A DNA stretch of 8,017 bases from Bacteroidota bacterium (GTDB lineage: Bacteria > Bacteroidota > Bacteroidia > Bacteroidales > B18-G4): assembly GCA_030635045.1 (NCBI GenBank), contig DAOVZP010000063.1:1-8017 (forward strand), read 5' to 3'. Below the pieces are notes generated by a model, which worked only from the letters and a program-made list of their open reading frames with translations, did not search any database and was not told where the DNA came from. Of the stretch, positions 1-6,094 are shown piece by piece. Position numbers and translations under genes: made by a program. Position 1 is the stretch's first letter. Every line of letters starts with the position of its first letter.

Positions 1-253
1 CCCTGCCACCCCATAAATAATTATACTCTATGCCGAAATAAATATTCTTATTTGTTTTAAAGCCAACCCCGGCCCCCAGGGTTGATGAAGGGCCAAACAT
101 TTCTGAGATGTCACCGCCAAGCAGATGAAAACCATAGGCAGCATATACTACTGGGGTGTGTATGACAGAATCCCTGACATGCACCTGCCCGGAAGCAAAG
201 ATTGCCGGCATTAAAAAGGCAAATATCAGGAGTAAGCGTAATAATTTTCTCAT
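1..253 (-). CDS. N-terminal fragment of an exported, probably outer-membrane beta-barrel protein
   Basis: Reading the minus strand from an ATG at 253-251 gives 84 uninterrupted codons that leave the window at position 1, so the C-terminus is missing. Residues 1 to about 22 form a signal peptide: MRK, then a Leu/Ile/Phe-rich core, then AIFASGQ as the likely signal peptidase I region; there is no lipobox cysteine. The mature part has alternating aromatic and glycine-rich stretches (VVYAAYGFHL, TLGAGVGFKT, NIYFGIEYNY) that look like successive beta strands of an outer-membrane barrel. The mature start (QVHVRDSV) is typical of Bacteroidota exported proteins. I do not recognise a specific family and assign no function. 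It is divergent from the aminotransferase gene at 599. The start is chosen because the signal peptide begins right there. The coding call is fairly sure; the barrel fold is inferred. Confidence 0.72.
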   Translation of the reverse strand, partial: MRKLLRLLLIFAFLMPAIFASGQVHVRDSVIHTPVVYAAYGFHLLGGDISEMFGPSSTLGAGVGFKTNKNIYFGIEYNYLWGGR

Positions 254-353
254 GGTCCAACAAAATAACGAAAAAAAGGGCAGACTGGTATGCAAATGGA
301 GCCAGTTAATTGAAAATTGATTCGCTTTGAAAATACTGAAAGTGTTAGGTGAA

Positions 354-507
354 CTCATTACTCTAACCTCATAGCCCTTCACTACCAATCATAACTAATC
401 ATTAATCATTTGGACCTCATCACTCAGAATCCCTGCACCCCGTCCCCTGCACCCTGTACCCTGTACCCATCACCCAACACCCAACACCTAAAACCTAATG
501 CCTAATT
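354..507 (+). repeat. Degenerate heptanucleotide repeat tract 1 (22 units in register)
   Basis: The sequence divides into 22 consecutive 7-nt units with no insertion or deletion. The first units are of CTCATTA/CTCATAG type (354, 368), followed by TAATCAT twice (396, 403). From 431 the units all begin with CC: CCCTGCA (431, 445), CCCTGTA (452, 459), CCCAACA (473, 480), then CCTAAAA, CCTAATG and CCTAATT (487, 494, 501). Unit sequence drifts along the tract while the 7-nt period is kept. The register is clearest from 431 to 507 and weaker to the left. The tract lies upstream of the aminotransferase gene and 38 bases before its possible -7 box. A 7-nt period shifts reading frame at every unit, so it is not coding. 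Its role is unknown. Confidence 0.75.
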
Positions 508-544
508 TATAATAAATCTACCGTATTCAGCGTAATAATATATA

Positions 545-552
545 TAATTTTG
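545..552 (+). promoter_or_regulatory. Possible Bacteroidota -7 promoter box for the sugar cluster
   Basis: TAATTTTG matches the Bacteroidota -7 consensus TAnnTTTG exactly and lies 46 nt upstream of the aminotransferase ATG, a reasonable leader length. No TTG is seen about 19-21 nt upstream where the -33 element should be, and the surroundings are AT-rich, so a chance match is possible. Confidence 0.38.
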
Positions 553-598
553 CAGCCGCATTAGATAAAGTAAAGTATAACGATAAACATCAGCAAGA

Positions 599-1729
599 AT
601 GAAAAAGATTCAAATGGTCGACCTGCGAAGCCAGTATCTCAAGATAAAAGACGAGATCGATGCAGGTATTCAGGAAGTAGTTGATTCATGTGCATTTGTG
701 AACGGACCGGCCGTAAAGGGTTTCCAGGCTGACCTGGAAGACTACCTGGGCGTGAAGCATGTGATCCCCTGCGCAAATGGCACCGATGCCCTACAGGTTT
801 CTATGATGGCCCTGGGGCTGAAACCGGGAGATGAGGTTATCACCACATCTTTCACCTTTATTGCCACGGCAGAAGTTATTGCACTGCTAGGGCTCACACC
901 TGTTCTTGTCGATGTGGAACCCGATACTTTCAACATTGATCCGGTGGCAGTCGAAAAAGCCATCACCCCGAAAACAAAAGCCATCGTCCCTGTTCACCTT
1001 TTCGGACAATGTGCAGATATGGAAGCCTTGCAGAAGATCGCCGATAAACATAAATTATTTATAATCGAAGACGCCTGCCAGGCGATAGGTGCAGATTACA
1101 TTTTTAATGACGGAAGCAAGAAGAAGGCCGGCACCATTGGTGAGATCGGTTGTACATCTTTTTTCCCTTCTAAAAACCTGGGTTGCTATGGCGACGGCGG
1201 CGCCATCTTTACCAACGACGACAAACTCGCTGATGAGATGCGCTCGGTGGTGAACCATGGAATGAAAGTACGCTATTACCACGATATTATTGGAGTTAAC
1301 TCAAGACTTGACAGCATCCAGGCAGCAATTTTGAAAGTGAAGCTGCAGCACCTCGACGAGTATGCATATGAAAGAAGAAGGGCTGCTGATCATTACGATA
1401 AAGCATTTAAAGATTACCCACAGTTGAAAACACCTGTAAGGTGGGATAAGACCACCCATGTGTTCCATCAGTATACACTGGTGACTGAAGGCATCGACAG
1501 GGCTGCCCTGCAACAGCATCTGATGAGCAAGGATGTACCTGCCATGATTTACTATCCGGTACCCCTGCACATGCAAAAAGCTTACCTCGATCCGAGGTAC
1601 AAAGAAGGCGATTTTCCGGTAACAGAAATGCTATCAGAAAAGGTTATCTCCCTGCCCATGAGCACTGAGCTGGATGACGAACAGCTGGAGCACATTACTT
1701 CATCGGTGATTGAATTCCTTGAAAAATAA
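599..1729 (+). CDS. DegT/DnrJ/EryC1/StrS-family PLP-dependent nucleotide-sugar aminotransferase
   Basis: This cytoplasmic enzyme transfers an amino group, typically from glutamate, to a keto-sugar nucleotide, giving an amino sugar for surface polysaccharide. The 376 residues match the family's usual length. Visible landmarks are the cofactor phosphate-binding region CANGTDAL (58-65), the EDACQAIGA motif with Asp158 expected to contact the PLP pyridine nitrogen and Gln161, and SFFPSKNLGCYGDGGA with Lys192 as the predicted Schiff-base lysine. The N-terminus (MVDLRSQY..IKDEIDAGI) resembles the WbpE/WlbC branch that aminates UDP-3-keto-GlcNAc uronates, but substrate cannot be settled from sequence alone. 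A dTDP-3-keto-6-deoxyhexose substrate is the alternative, given rfbB two genes on. The gene is intact, and its TAA is followed immediately by heptamer repeats. The start is the first ATG and gives the expected family N-terminus. Confidence 0.93.
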   Translation: MKKIQMVDLRSQYLKIKDEIDAGIQEVVDSCAFVNGPAVKGFQADLEDYLGVKHVIPCANGTDALQVSMMALGLKPGDEVITTSFTFIATAEVIALLGLTPVLVDVEPDTFNIDPVAVEKAITPKTKAIVPVHLFGQCADMEALQKIADKHKLFIIEDACQAIGADYIFNDGSKKKAGTIGEIGCTSFFPSKNLGCYGDGGAIFTNDDKLADEMRSVVNHGMKVRYYHDIIGVNSRLDSIQAAILKVKLQHLDEYAYERRRAADHYDKAFKDYPQLKTPVRWDKTTHVFHQYTLVTEGIDRAALQQHLMSKDVPAMIYYPVPLHMQKAYLDPRYKEGDFPVTEMLSEKVISLPMSTELDDEQLEHITSSVIEFLEK

Positions 1730-1796
1730 CCCAACACTCAACACCTAACACCCAACAACCTGTCCTGAGCGAAGTCGAAGGGCCTAACACCTTATT
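1730..1796 (+). repeat. Heptanucleotide repeat tract 2, interrupted by a 25-nt segment
   Basis: Starting at the first base after the aminotransferase stop codon are four 7-nt units in register: CCCAACA (1730), CTCAACA (1737), CCTAACA (1744), CCCAACA (1751). Positions 1758-1782 are unrelated sequence. Then CCTAACA (1783) and CCTTATT (1790) resume, shifted 4 nt out of the original phase. The 11-mer AACACCCAACA occurs both here (1747-1757) and in tract 1 (476-486), so the two tracts belong to one repeat family. The tract fills most of the gap before galE. Confidence 0.7.
1761..1782. repeat. Dispersed intergenic repeat-like element inside tract 2
   Basis: TGTCCTGAGCGAAGTCGAAGGG interrupts the heptamer tract. 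It contains CGAAGT followed by CGAAGG, and only a weak imperfect dyad. From memory, near-identical CCTGAGCGAAGTCGAAGG words recur between genes in many environmental bacterial genomes of several phyla. That recollection was not verified here, and only one copy is present in this window. Confidence 0.45.
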
Positions 1797-1822
1797 TTCG
1801 TATCTTGCAAAAAAATTAACCG

Positions 1823-2851
1823 ATGAAAATATTGGTCACCGGCGGCACCGGATATATCGGCTCCCATACTGTTGTTGAACTTCAGCAGGCGGGTTTTGAA
1901 GTGATCATTGCCGATAACCTTATTAACTCCGAAGCAAGCGTTGTTAATGCCATAGGAAAGATCACCGGCATTATTCCTGTATTTGAGAAGGTGGATCTGG
2001 CCGATCCGGGGCAAGCTGACAGTGTTTTTCAAAAGCACACCGACATTAAGGCTGTAATTCATTTTGCCGCCCTTAAAGCAGTCGGTGATTCTGTGGAGCG
2101 TCCGCTTGAATACTACCGCAATAATATCTTCAGCCTGATCAACTTATTGTCATCAATGAGCAGGCATGGAGTGAAACATATTGTTTTTTCTTCATCCTGT
2201 ACTGTTTATGGCCAGCCCGACACCCTGCCGGTAAAAGAAAGCACTGCACGCAAGGATGCTGAGTCACCATATGGGAATACAAAAAAGATCGCAGAGGATA
2301 TCCTTGAAGATGAAGTTCGGGCAGGATCGCTGCGATGTATCGCCCTGCGATATTTCAACCCAATTGGCGCCCATCCCACAGCTATGATCGGGGAGCTTCC
2401 GCTCGGCGTACCTGACAACCTGGTTCCGTATATCACACAGACTGCCATTGGCATACGTGAGAAATTAATGATATTCGGAAACGATTACGAAACTAAAGAC
2501 GGCACACCCATCAGGGATTATATCCATGTGGTTGACCTGGCACAGGCCCATGTAGTGGCATTAAAACGGATGATGGAGGACAAACAAATATCCCCATGGG
2601 AGATCTTTAACCTCGGCACCGGAAATGGCTTTAGCGTTTTAGAGGTGATCAACTCCTTTGAAAAGGTATCGGACATGAAATTAAACTATGCTTTCACCGA
2701 CAGGCGGCAAGGTGACATTGAGAAAGTGTGGGCAGACACTGAATATGCCAACCAGGAGCTGGGCTGGAAGGCCATAAGGGGCCTGGATGAGATGATGCAA
2801 TCAGCCTGGGATTGGGAGCTTGCCCTTAACGATAGAAATAATAAAAATTAA
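1823..2851 (+). CDS. galE: UDP-glucose 4-epimerase
   Basis: GalE interconverts UDP-glucose and UDP-galactose (in some family members also the GlcNAc/GalNAc forms) with a tightly bound NAD+, in the cytoplasm. The protein is an extended short-chain dehydrogenase of 342 residues, normal for GalE. It shows the Rossmann glycine motif GGTGYIGS (7-14), HFAALKAVGDSVERP (80-94), the catalytic Ser125 in FSSSCTVYG, and the Tyr150-x3-Lys154 dyad in SPYGNTK. The substrate-side segment RYFNPIGAHPTAMIGELPLG follows, and GTPIRDYIHVVDLAQAH is the usual C-terminal signature. Ser125, Tyr150 and Lys154 correspond to E. coli 124, 149 and 153. It lies 93 nt after the aminotransferase gene, across repeat DNA, and ends 3 nt before rfbB, so galE-rfbB look co-transcribed and probably translationally linked. 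No damage is seen. Confidence 0.96.
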   Translation: MKILVTGGTGYIGSHTVVELQQAGFEVIIADNLINSEASVVNAIGKITGIIPVFEKVDLADPGQADSVFQKHTDIKAVIHFAALKAVGDSVERPLEYYRNNIFSLINLLSSMSRHGVKHIVFSSSCTVYGQPDTLPVKESTARKDAESPYGNTKKIAEDILEDEVRAGSLRCIALRYFNPIGAHPTAMIGELPLGVPDNLVPYITQTAIGIREKLMIFGNDYETKDGTPIRDYIHVVDLAQAHVVALKRMMEDKQISPWEIFNLGTGNGFSVLEVINSFEKVSDMKLNYAFTDRRQGDIEKVWADTEYANQELGWKAIRGLDEMMQSAWDWELALNDRNNKN

Positions 2852-2854
2852 CAT

Positions 2855-3907
2855 ATGAAAACATTGCTCATCACCGGAGGTGCCGGATTTATTGGTTCTC
2901 ACCTCGTGCGATTCATGGTAAACAAGTACCCTGAATACAGAATCATCAACCTTGATAAACTTACCTATGCCGGTAACCTTGAAAACCTCAGGGATGTGGA
3001 GGGAAAAGAAAACTACCTTTTCGTAAAAACCGATATCAATGATGCTGATGCGGTGCAAAAGGTATTTGATGAATTTGATATCAGCGGTGTAATTCACCTG
3101 GCCGCCGAATCACATGTCGACAGGTCCATTACAAACCCCACGGAATTCATCTATACCAATATTGTGGGCACTATCAACCTGCTTAATGCGGCTCGCCATC
3201 AATGGAAAGATAAGCCGGAGAAGCATCTTTTCTATCACGTATCAACCGATGAAGTTTATGGATCGCTGGGCGATACCGGTTTGTTCACCGAAACCACTGC
3301 ATATGATCCCCGCAGTCCGTATTCAGCCTCCAAAGCAAGCTCCGACCACCTGGTCAGGGCATACTTTCACACCTTTAAGCTTCCGGTAGTGATCTCTAAT
3401 TGTTCCAATAACTATGGTGGCTACCAGTTCCCTGAAAAACTCCTCCCCCTCATGATCCACAACATCAGCAATAACAAGCCTCTGCCTGTATATGGAAAGG
3501 GGCTGAACATAAGGGACTGGCTGTACGTTGAAGACCATGCCTCTGCCATTGACCTGATCTTTCATAAAGGTACATTGGGAGAAACATACAATATTGGCGG
3601 AAATAATGAGTGGAAAAACATCGATCTTGTTAATTTGCTATGCAGGATCATGGATGAAAAACTTGGCCGCCCGGAGGGCACATCCGAAAAACTTATCACT
3701 TTCGTGACCGACCGTGCCGGCCACGACCTCCGCTATGCCATCGACTCTTCCAAATTGCAAAACGAACTTGGCTGGGAACCCTCACTGCAATTCAACGAAG
3801 GCCTGGAAAAAACCGTCGAATGGTACCTGGCCAATGAAGAGTGGCTCAATAATGTCACCTCAGGTGATTATCAGAAATATTATGATAACATGTATAGGAA
3901 CAGGTAG
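2855..3907 (+). CDS. rfbB: dTDP-glucose 4,6-dehydratase
   Basis: RfbB/RmlB converts dTDP-glucose to dTDP-4-keto-6-deoxyglucose using bound NAD+, the branch point to L-rhamnose and many amino-deoxy sugars. The 350 residues fit the family. Visible are GGAGFIGS (8-15), HLAAESHVDRSI (81-92), the catalytic Thr131-Asp132-Glu133 triad in HVSTDEVYGSLG, and Tyr156-x3-Lys160 in SPYSASKASSDHLVRAY. SNCSNNYGGYQFPEKLLPL follows, and then the nucleotide-binding GLNIRDWLYVEDH. The TDE triad separates it from GalE and from simple epimerases. The usual partners rmlA, rmlC and rmlD are not in this window, so the final sugar is not decided here. Its TAG is followed by a short spacer and by fabD running in the opposite direction. 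Confidence 0.96.
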   Translation: MKTLLITGGAGFIGSHLVRFMVNKYPEYRIINLDKLTYAGNLENLRDVEGKENYLFVKTDINDADAVQKVFDEFDISGVIHLAAESHVDRSITNPTEFIYTNIVGTINLLNAARHQWKDKPEKHLFYHVSTDEVYGSLGDTGLFTETTAYDPRSPYSASKASSDHLVRAYFHTFKLPVVISNCSNNYGGYQFPEKLLPLMIHNISNNKPLPVYGKGLNIRDWLYVEDHASAIDLIFHKGTLGETYNIGGNNEWKNIDLVNLLCRIMDEKLGRPEGTSEKLITFVTDRAGHDLRYAIDSSKLQNELGWEPSLQFNEGLEKTVEWYLANEEWLNNVTSGDYQKYYDNMYRNR

Positions 3908-3908
3908 G

Positions 3909-3943
3909 GAAATCAGATAGCAGAAATCAGAATTCGAATTTAG
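3909..3943 (+). repeat. Short heptamer-like repeat between convergent genes
   Basis: One base after the rfbB stop, GAAATCA (3909) is followed by GATAGCA, a second GAAATCA (3923), then GAATTCG and AATTTAG. The exact word GAAATCAGA recurs 14 nt (two heptamers) apart, in the same style as the larger tracts. Positions 3931-3940 (AATTCGAATT) form a perfect 10-bp palindrome, too short and without a T-run to be called a terminator. The tract is too short for certainty. Confidence 0.35.
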
Positions 3944-3952
3944 TTTAGCTGT

Positions 3953-4840
3953 TTACTCGGGCATTACGGCGCTGGAAGTAATGATGTCGCGCTTCACTTT
4001 TTTTATTAGTCCCTGAAGTACGGCACCCGGACCAACCTCTATGACTTCAGTCATCCCGTCGGCGATCATATTCCTTGATATCTGTGTCCATCTGACCGGT
4101 GATGTCAGCTGTGCGACCAGGTTTTTTTTGATGATCTCAGTATCGGTAACCGATTGACCGGTTACATTCTGGTATATGGGGCAGATCCCCTTATTGAACT
4201 TCGTCTCATTGATGGCTGCAGCCAGTTCCATCCCTGCCGGCTCCATAAACGGTGAATGAAAAGCGCCACCAACTTTGAGTGGGATCACCCTTCTGGCACC
4301 GGCTTCTTCAAAAAGCTTACATGCTTTCTCAACACCGGGAACACTGCCGGAGATCACCAGTTGTCCCGGGCTGTTATAATTGGCCGACACAACAATCTCT
4401 TCAATATTCTTGAGGATGTTCTCTACATCTTCATCTTCCATCCCAAGCACAGCAGCCATGGTAGATGGCTCTATTTCACAAGCCTTCTGCATAGCCATGG
4501 CCCTCTTTGAAACAAGGCGAAGTCCATCTTCAAAAGAAAGAGACTTATTGGCAACAAGGGCAGAAAATTCACCCAGGGAATGACCGGCAACCATATCAGG
4601 CTGGAAATCGTCGCCCAGTACCCTGGACAAGATCACTGAATGGAGGAAAATAGCCGGCTGTGTGACTTTCGTCTGCCTGAGGTCTTCGTCCGTTCCATCA
4701 AACATCAATTCCGTAATCTTGAACTTCAGAATAGTATTTGCTTTTTCAAACAGATCCTTTGCCAGAGCGGAACCTTCATAAAGGTCTTTTCCCATACCCG
4801 GGTATTGGGCCCCCTGGCCCGGAAACACATATGCTTTCAT
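3953..4840 (-). CDS. fabD: Malonyl-CoA:ACP transacylase
   Basis: FabD moves the malonyl group from CoA to acyl carrier protein, supplying the extender unit for type II fatty acid synthesis in the cytoplasm. The protein has 295 residues, close to the family norm. It begins with the diagnostic FPGQGAQYPGMG (6-17; oxyanion-hole Gln9 or Gln11). The nucleophile is Ser88 in GHSLGE (86-91), Arg113 in SKRAMAMQ is the malonyl carboxylate-binding residue, and His195 in GGAFHSPFM completes the dyad. The late motif EVIEVGPGAVLQGLIKK is also typical. No other fab genes flank it; it stands alone between the convergent sugar cluster and folE, with a promoter-like sequence upstream. Intact. Confidence 0.97.
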   Translation of the reverse strand: MKAYVFPGQGAQYPGMGKDLYEGSALAKDLFEKANTILKFKITELMFDGTDEDLRQTKVTQPAIFLHSVILSRVLGDDFQPDMVAGHSLGEFSALVANKSLSFEDGLRLVSKRAMAMQKACEIEPSTMAAVLGMEDEDVENILKNIEEIVVSANYNSPGQLVISGSVPGVEKACKLFEEAGARRVIPLKVGGAFHSPFMEPAGMELAAAINETKFNKGICPIYQNVTGQSVTDTEIIKKNLVAQLTSPVRWTQISRNMIADGMTEVIEVGPGAVLQGLIKKVKRDIITSSAVMPE

Positions 4841-4889
4841 ACAGTTTTCTTATAATCGCTATTTATCGGACGTACCCGATTTGAGGTCA

Positions 4890-4919
4890 CAAAAGTAGAA
4901 ATATTATTATAATTGGCAA
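4890..4919 (-). promoter_or_regulatory. Probable fabD promoter (Bacteroidota sigma-A type)
   Basis: On the minus strand, TTG (4919-4917) is followed after 19 nt of AT-rich spacer by TACTTTTG (4897-4890), an exact match to the Bacteroidota -7 consensus TAnnTTTG at an accepted spacing from a -33 TTG. The -7 box lies about 49 nt upstream of the fabD ATG. This suggests that fabD is transcribed on its own rather than as an extension of the folE operon. Confidence 0.6.
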
Positions 4920-4941
4920 TTAAATGTAATAAATATGTGTG

Positions 4942-5032
4942 TGGGAATGGGGATAGGGTGCAGGGGACAAGGTGCAGGGTGCGGGGGATAACTCATCCCT
5001 CGGCACTCATCACTCGGCACTCGGCACTCAAT
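4942..5032 (-). repeat. Degenerate heptanucleotide repeat tract 3 (13 units in register)
   Basis: Thirteen consecutive 7-nt units fill 91 bp without a slip. Given on the plus strand, the left seven are G-rich: GGGGATA (4949, 4984), GGGTGCA (4956), GGGGACA (4963), AGGTGCA (4970). The right six are ACTCATC (4991, 5005), CCTCGGC (4998), ACTCGGC (5012, 5019) and ACTCAAT (5026). The unit family switches sharply at 4990/4991. The C-rich strand is the minus strand, the coding strand of folE, and the folE TGA (5030-5028) lies inside the first unit. The 14-mer AGGGTGCAGGGGAC (4955-4968) is the exact reverse complement of 442-455 in tract 1. Confidence 0.78.
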
Positions 5033-5645
5033 GAAGATTCATCCCAAGCAGGTGAATGAACTCCGCTCTTGTCTCCTGTCGCTCAAAGGCTCCTGTAAAA
5101 TCTGAAGTGGTCGTAACTGAGTTTTGTTTTGCTACTCCCCGCATGACCATGCACAGGTGTTTGGCTTCTATCACGACAGCCACCCCCAGGGGGTTCAATG
5201 TATTCTGGATCGCATCTTTGATCTGTGTGGTAAGGCGTTCCTGCACCTGTAAGCGCCGGCTGTAGGCTTCCACAACCCTTGCGATCTTGCTTAGCCCTGT
5301 GATGTATCCATCAGGAATATACGCTACGTGTGCTTTCCCTATGAAGGGTATCATGTGATGCTCACACATCGAAAATACATCAATATCCTTCACGATCACC
5401 ATCTCACGGTAATCCTCCTTGAACTTGGCCGAATTCAGTATCTCCACCGGGTCAACATCATTACCATGCGTAAAATATTGCATGGCCTTGGCAACGCGTT
5501 CCGGAGTGCTGATCAAGCCCTCCCGATTCGGGTCTTCCCCGATCAGCTTAAGGATTTCTGTATAATGGCCTTTCAGTTTTTCGATCTTCTCCTGATCAAA
5601 GCTGTCTATCCTTTCGTAATCAAGCAGTATATTGCTATTACTCAT
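5028..5645 (-). CDS. folE: GTP cyclohydrolase I
   Basis: FolE converts GTP to 7,8-dihydroneopterin triphosphate, the first step of tetrahydrofolate synthesis (in some bacteria also of queuosine precursors). The 205 residues are usual for the bacterial, non-fused type IA enzyme. Zinc ligands are visible: Cys94 and His97 in [11 protein letters not shown], and Cys165 in [10 protein letters not shown], with His163 and His96 as active-site histidines. Other family marks are [16 protein letters not shown] (38-53), [23 protein letters not shown] (117-139) and the [12 protein letters not shown] segment. The start ATG has a purine stretch (AAGAAG) 9 nt upstream. It lies 32 nt after the membrane-protein gene, so it probably belongs to the same transcript. 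It occupies the place where atpB commonly begins in related genomes. Its stop codon lies inside heptamer tract 3. Confidence 0.96.
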   Translation of the reverse strand: MSNSNILLDYERIDSFDQEKIEKLKGHYTEILKLIGEDPNREGLISTPERVAKAMQYFTHGNDVDPVEILNSAKFKEDYREMVIVKDIDVFSMCEHHMIPFIGKAHVAYIPDGYITGLSKIARVVEAYSRRLQVQERLTTQIKDAIQNTLNPLGVAVVIEAKHLCMVMRGVAKQNSVTTTSDFTGAFERQETRAEFIHLLGMNLH

Positions 5646-5677
5646 AATTTATTACTTCTTTATGGTTGTTGATAGCT

Positions 5678-6094
5678 TTATTTATTTGATATATCGCCTT
5701 TTTGCATGAACTCAGAGTTCACCCTCAGCAGGGCAATTACTTCAACGCTCGTGAAGATCACATAAAGTATAAAAAAGGTGATGACAAAAGCCCTGGCATC
5801 CTCCCTGTTCAGAAGGGCATATGTGACCATCACGGCCATGTATGCCAGCAGCTTGAGCATGGTCGTCAGCATGAAAATATTTACAAACCTCATCGGACGT
5901 TTTTCCACAGCCTTATACATATAATGAAAGATGATCAAGGTTGCAAGCAGGAAAAAAAAGAGCAGAAATGGAAATGCGGGAGTATAATATTGCTCCGGGG
6001 CATATACATAGACAAGGAAGCCTGCAGCCGCCAAAAGCAGGCTTGTAGTTACAAGGGTTCTGATAAACTTTAATATGGTGCTTTTATAGTTCAT
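5678..6094 (-). CDS. Four-helix integral membrane protein of the AtpZ-linked type
   Basis: The product has 138 residues with four hydrophobic segments at about 11-31, 40-60, 72-95 and 102-123, basic residues between helices 2 and 3 (KAVEKRPMR), and a short polar tail. The frame is open to an upstream ATG at 6181, but I chose the ATG at 6094-6092. It overlaps the atpZ stop (TGA, 6093-6091) as ATGA, the standard sign of translational coupling, and the protein then starts directly with the first helix region; the longer version would add 29 unlikely residues inside atpZ. In Bacteroidota an unnamed membrane protein often sits between atpZ and atpB. By position and topology it is an AtpI-like assembly or ion-supply factor for F1Fo ATP synthase, but no defining motif is visible and the role is inferred. 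Confidence 0.8.
   Translation of the reverse strand: MNYKSTILKFIRTLVTTSLLLAAAGFLVYVYAPEQYYTPAFPFLLFFFLLATLIIFHYMYKAVEKRPMRFVNIFMLTTMLKLLAYMAVMVTYALLNREDARAFVITFFILYVIFTSVEVIALLRVNSEFMQKGDISNK

Larger units (their letters stand above)
254..598. other. Gene-free divergent intergenic region
   Basis: These 345 bases separate the exported-protein gene (minus) from the aminotransferase gene (plus). I see no ORF with coding character and no RNA gene. From 254 to 353 the sequence is AT-rich and presumably carries the leftward promoter, but no convincing -33/-7 pair stands out. Positions 354-507 are the heptamer tract described separately. Positions 508-598 are AT-rich and hold a promoter-like box at 545-552. 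Confidence 0.7.

Noticed and set aside
354..507. CRISPR array or coding tandem repeat
   Set aside because: There is no 23-40 bp repeat with unique spacers, and a 7-nt period changes frame every unit with no sustained ORF.
742..984. Antisense open frames over the aminotransferase, galE, rfbB, fabD and folE genes
   Set aside because: They lie opposite conserved enzyme genes and their translations lack domain-like or signal features, so they are shadow frames.
1801..1808. TATCTTGC as a promoter -7 box for galE
   Set aside because: It is one T short of TAnnTTTG and there is no TTG at the right distance upstream. galE may depend on read-through from the aminotransferase gene.
3931..3940. AATTCGAATT palindrome as a bidirectional terminator between rfbB and fabD
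   Set aside because: The stem is only five AT-rich pairs with no loop and no flanking T-run.
5646..5677. Separate promoter for folE
   Set aside because: The 32-nt gap and the end of the upstream gene show no TAnnTTTG box. Co-transcription with the membrane-protein gene is simpler.
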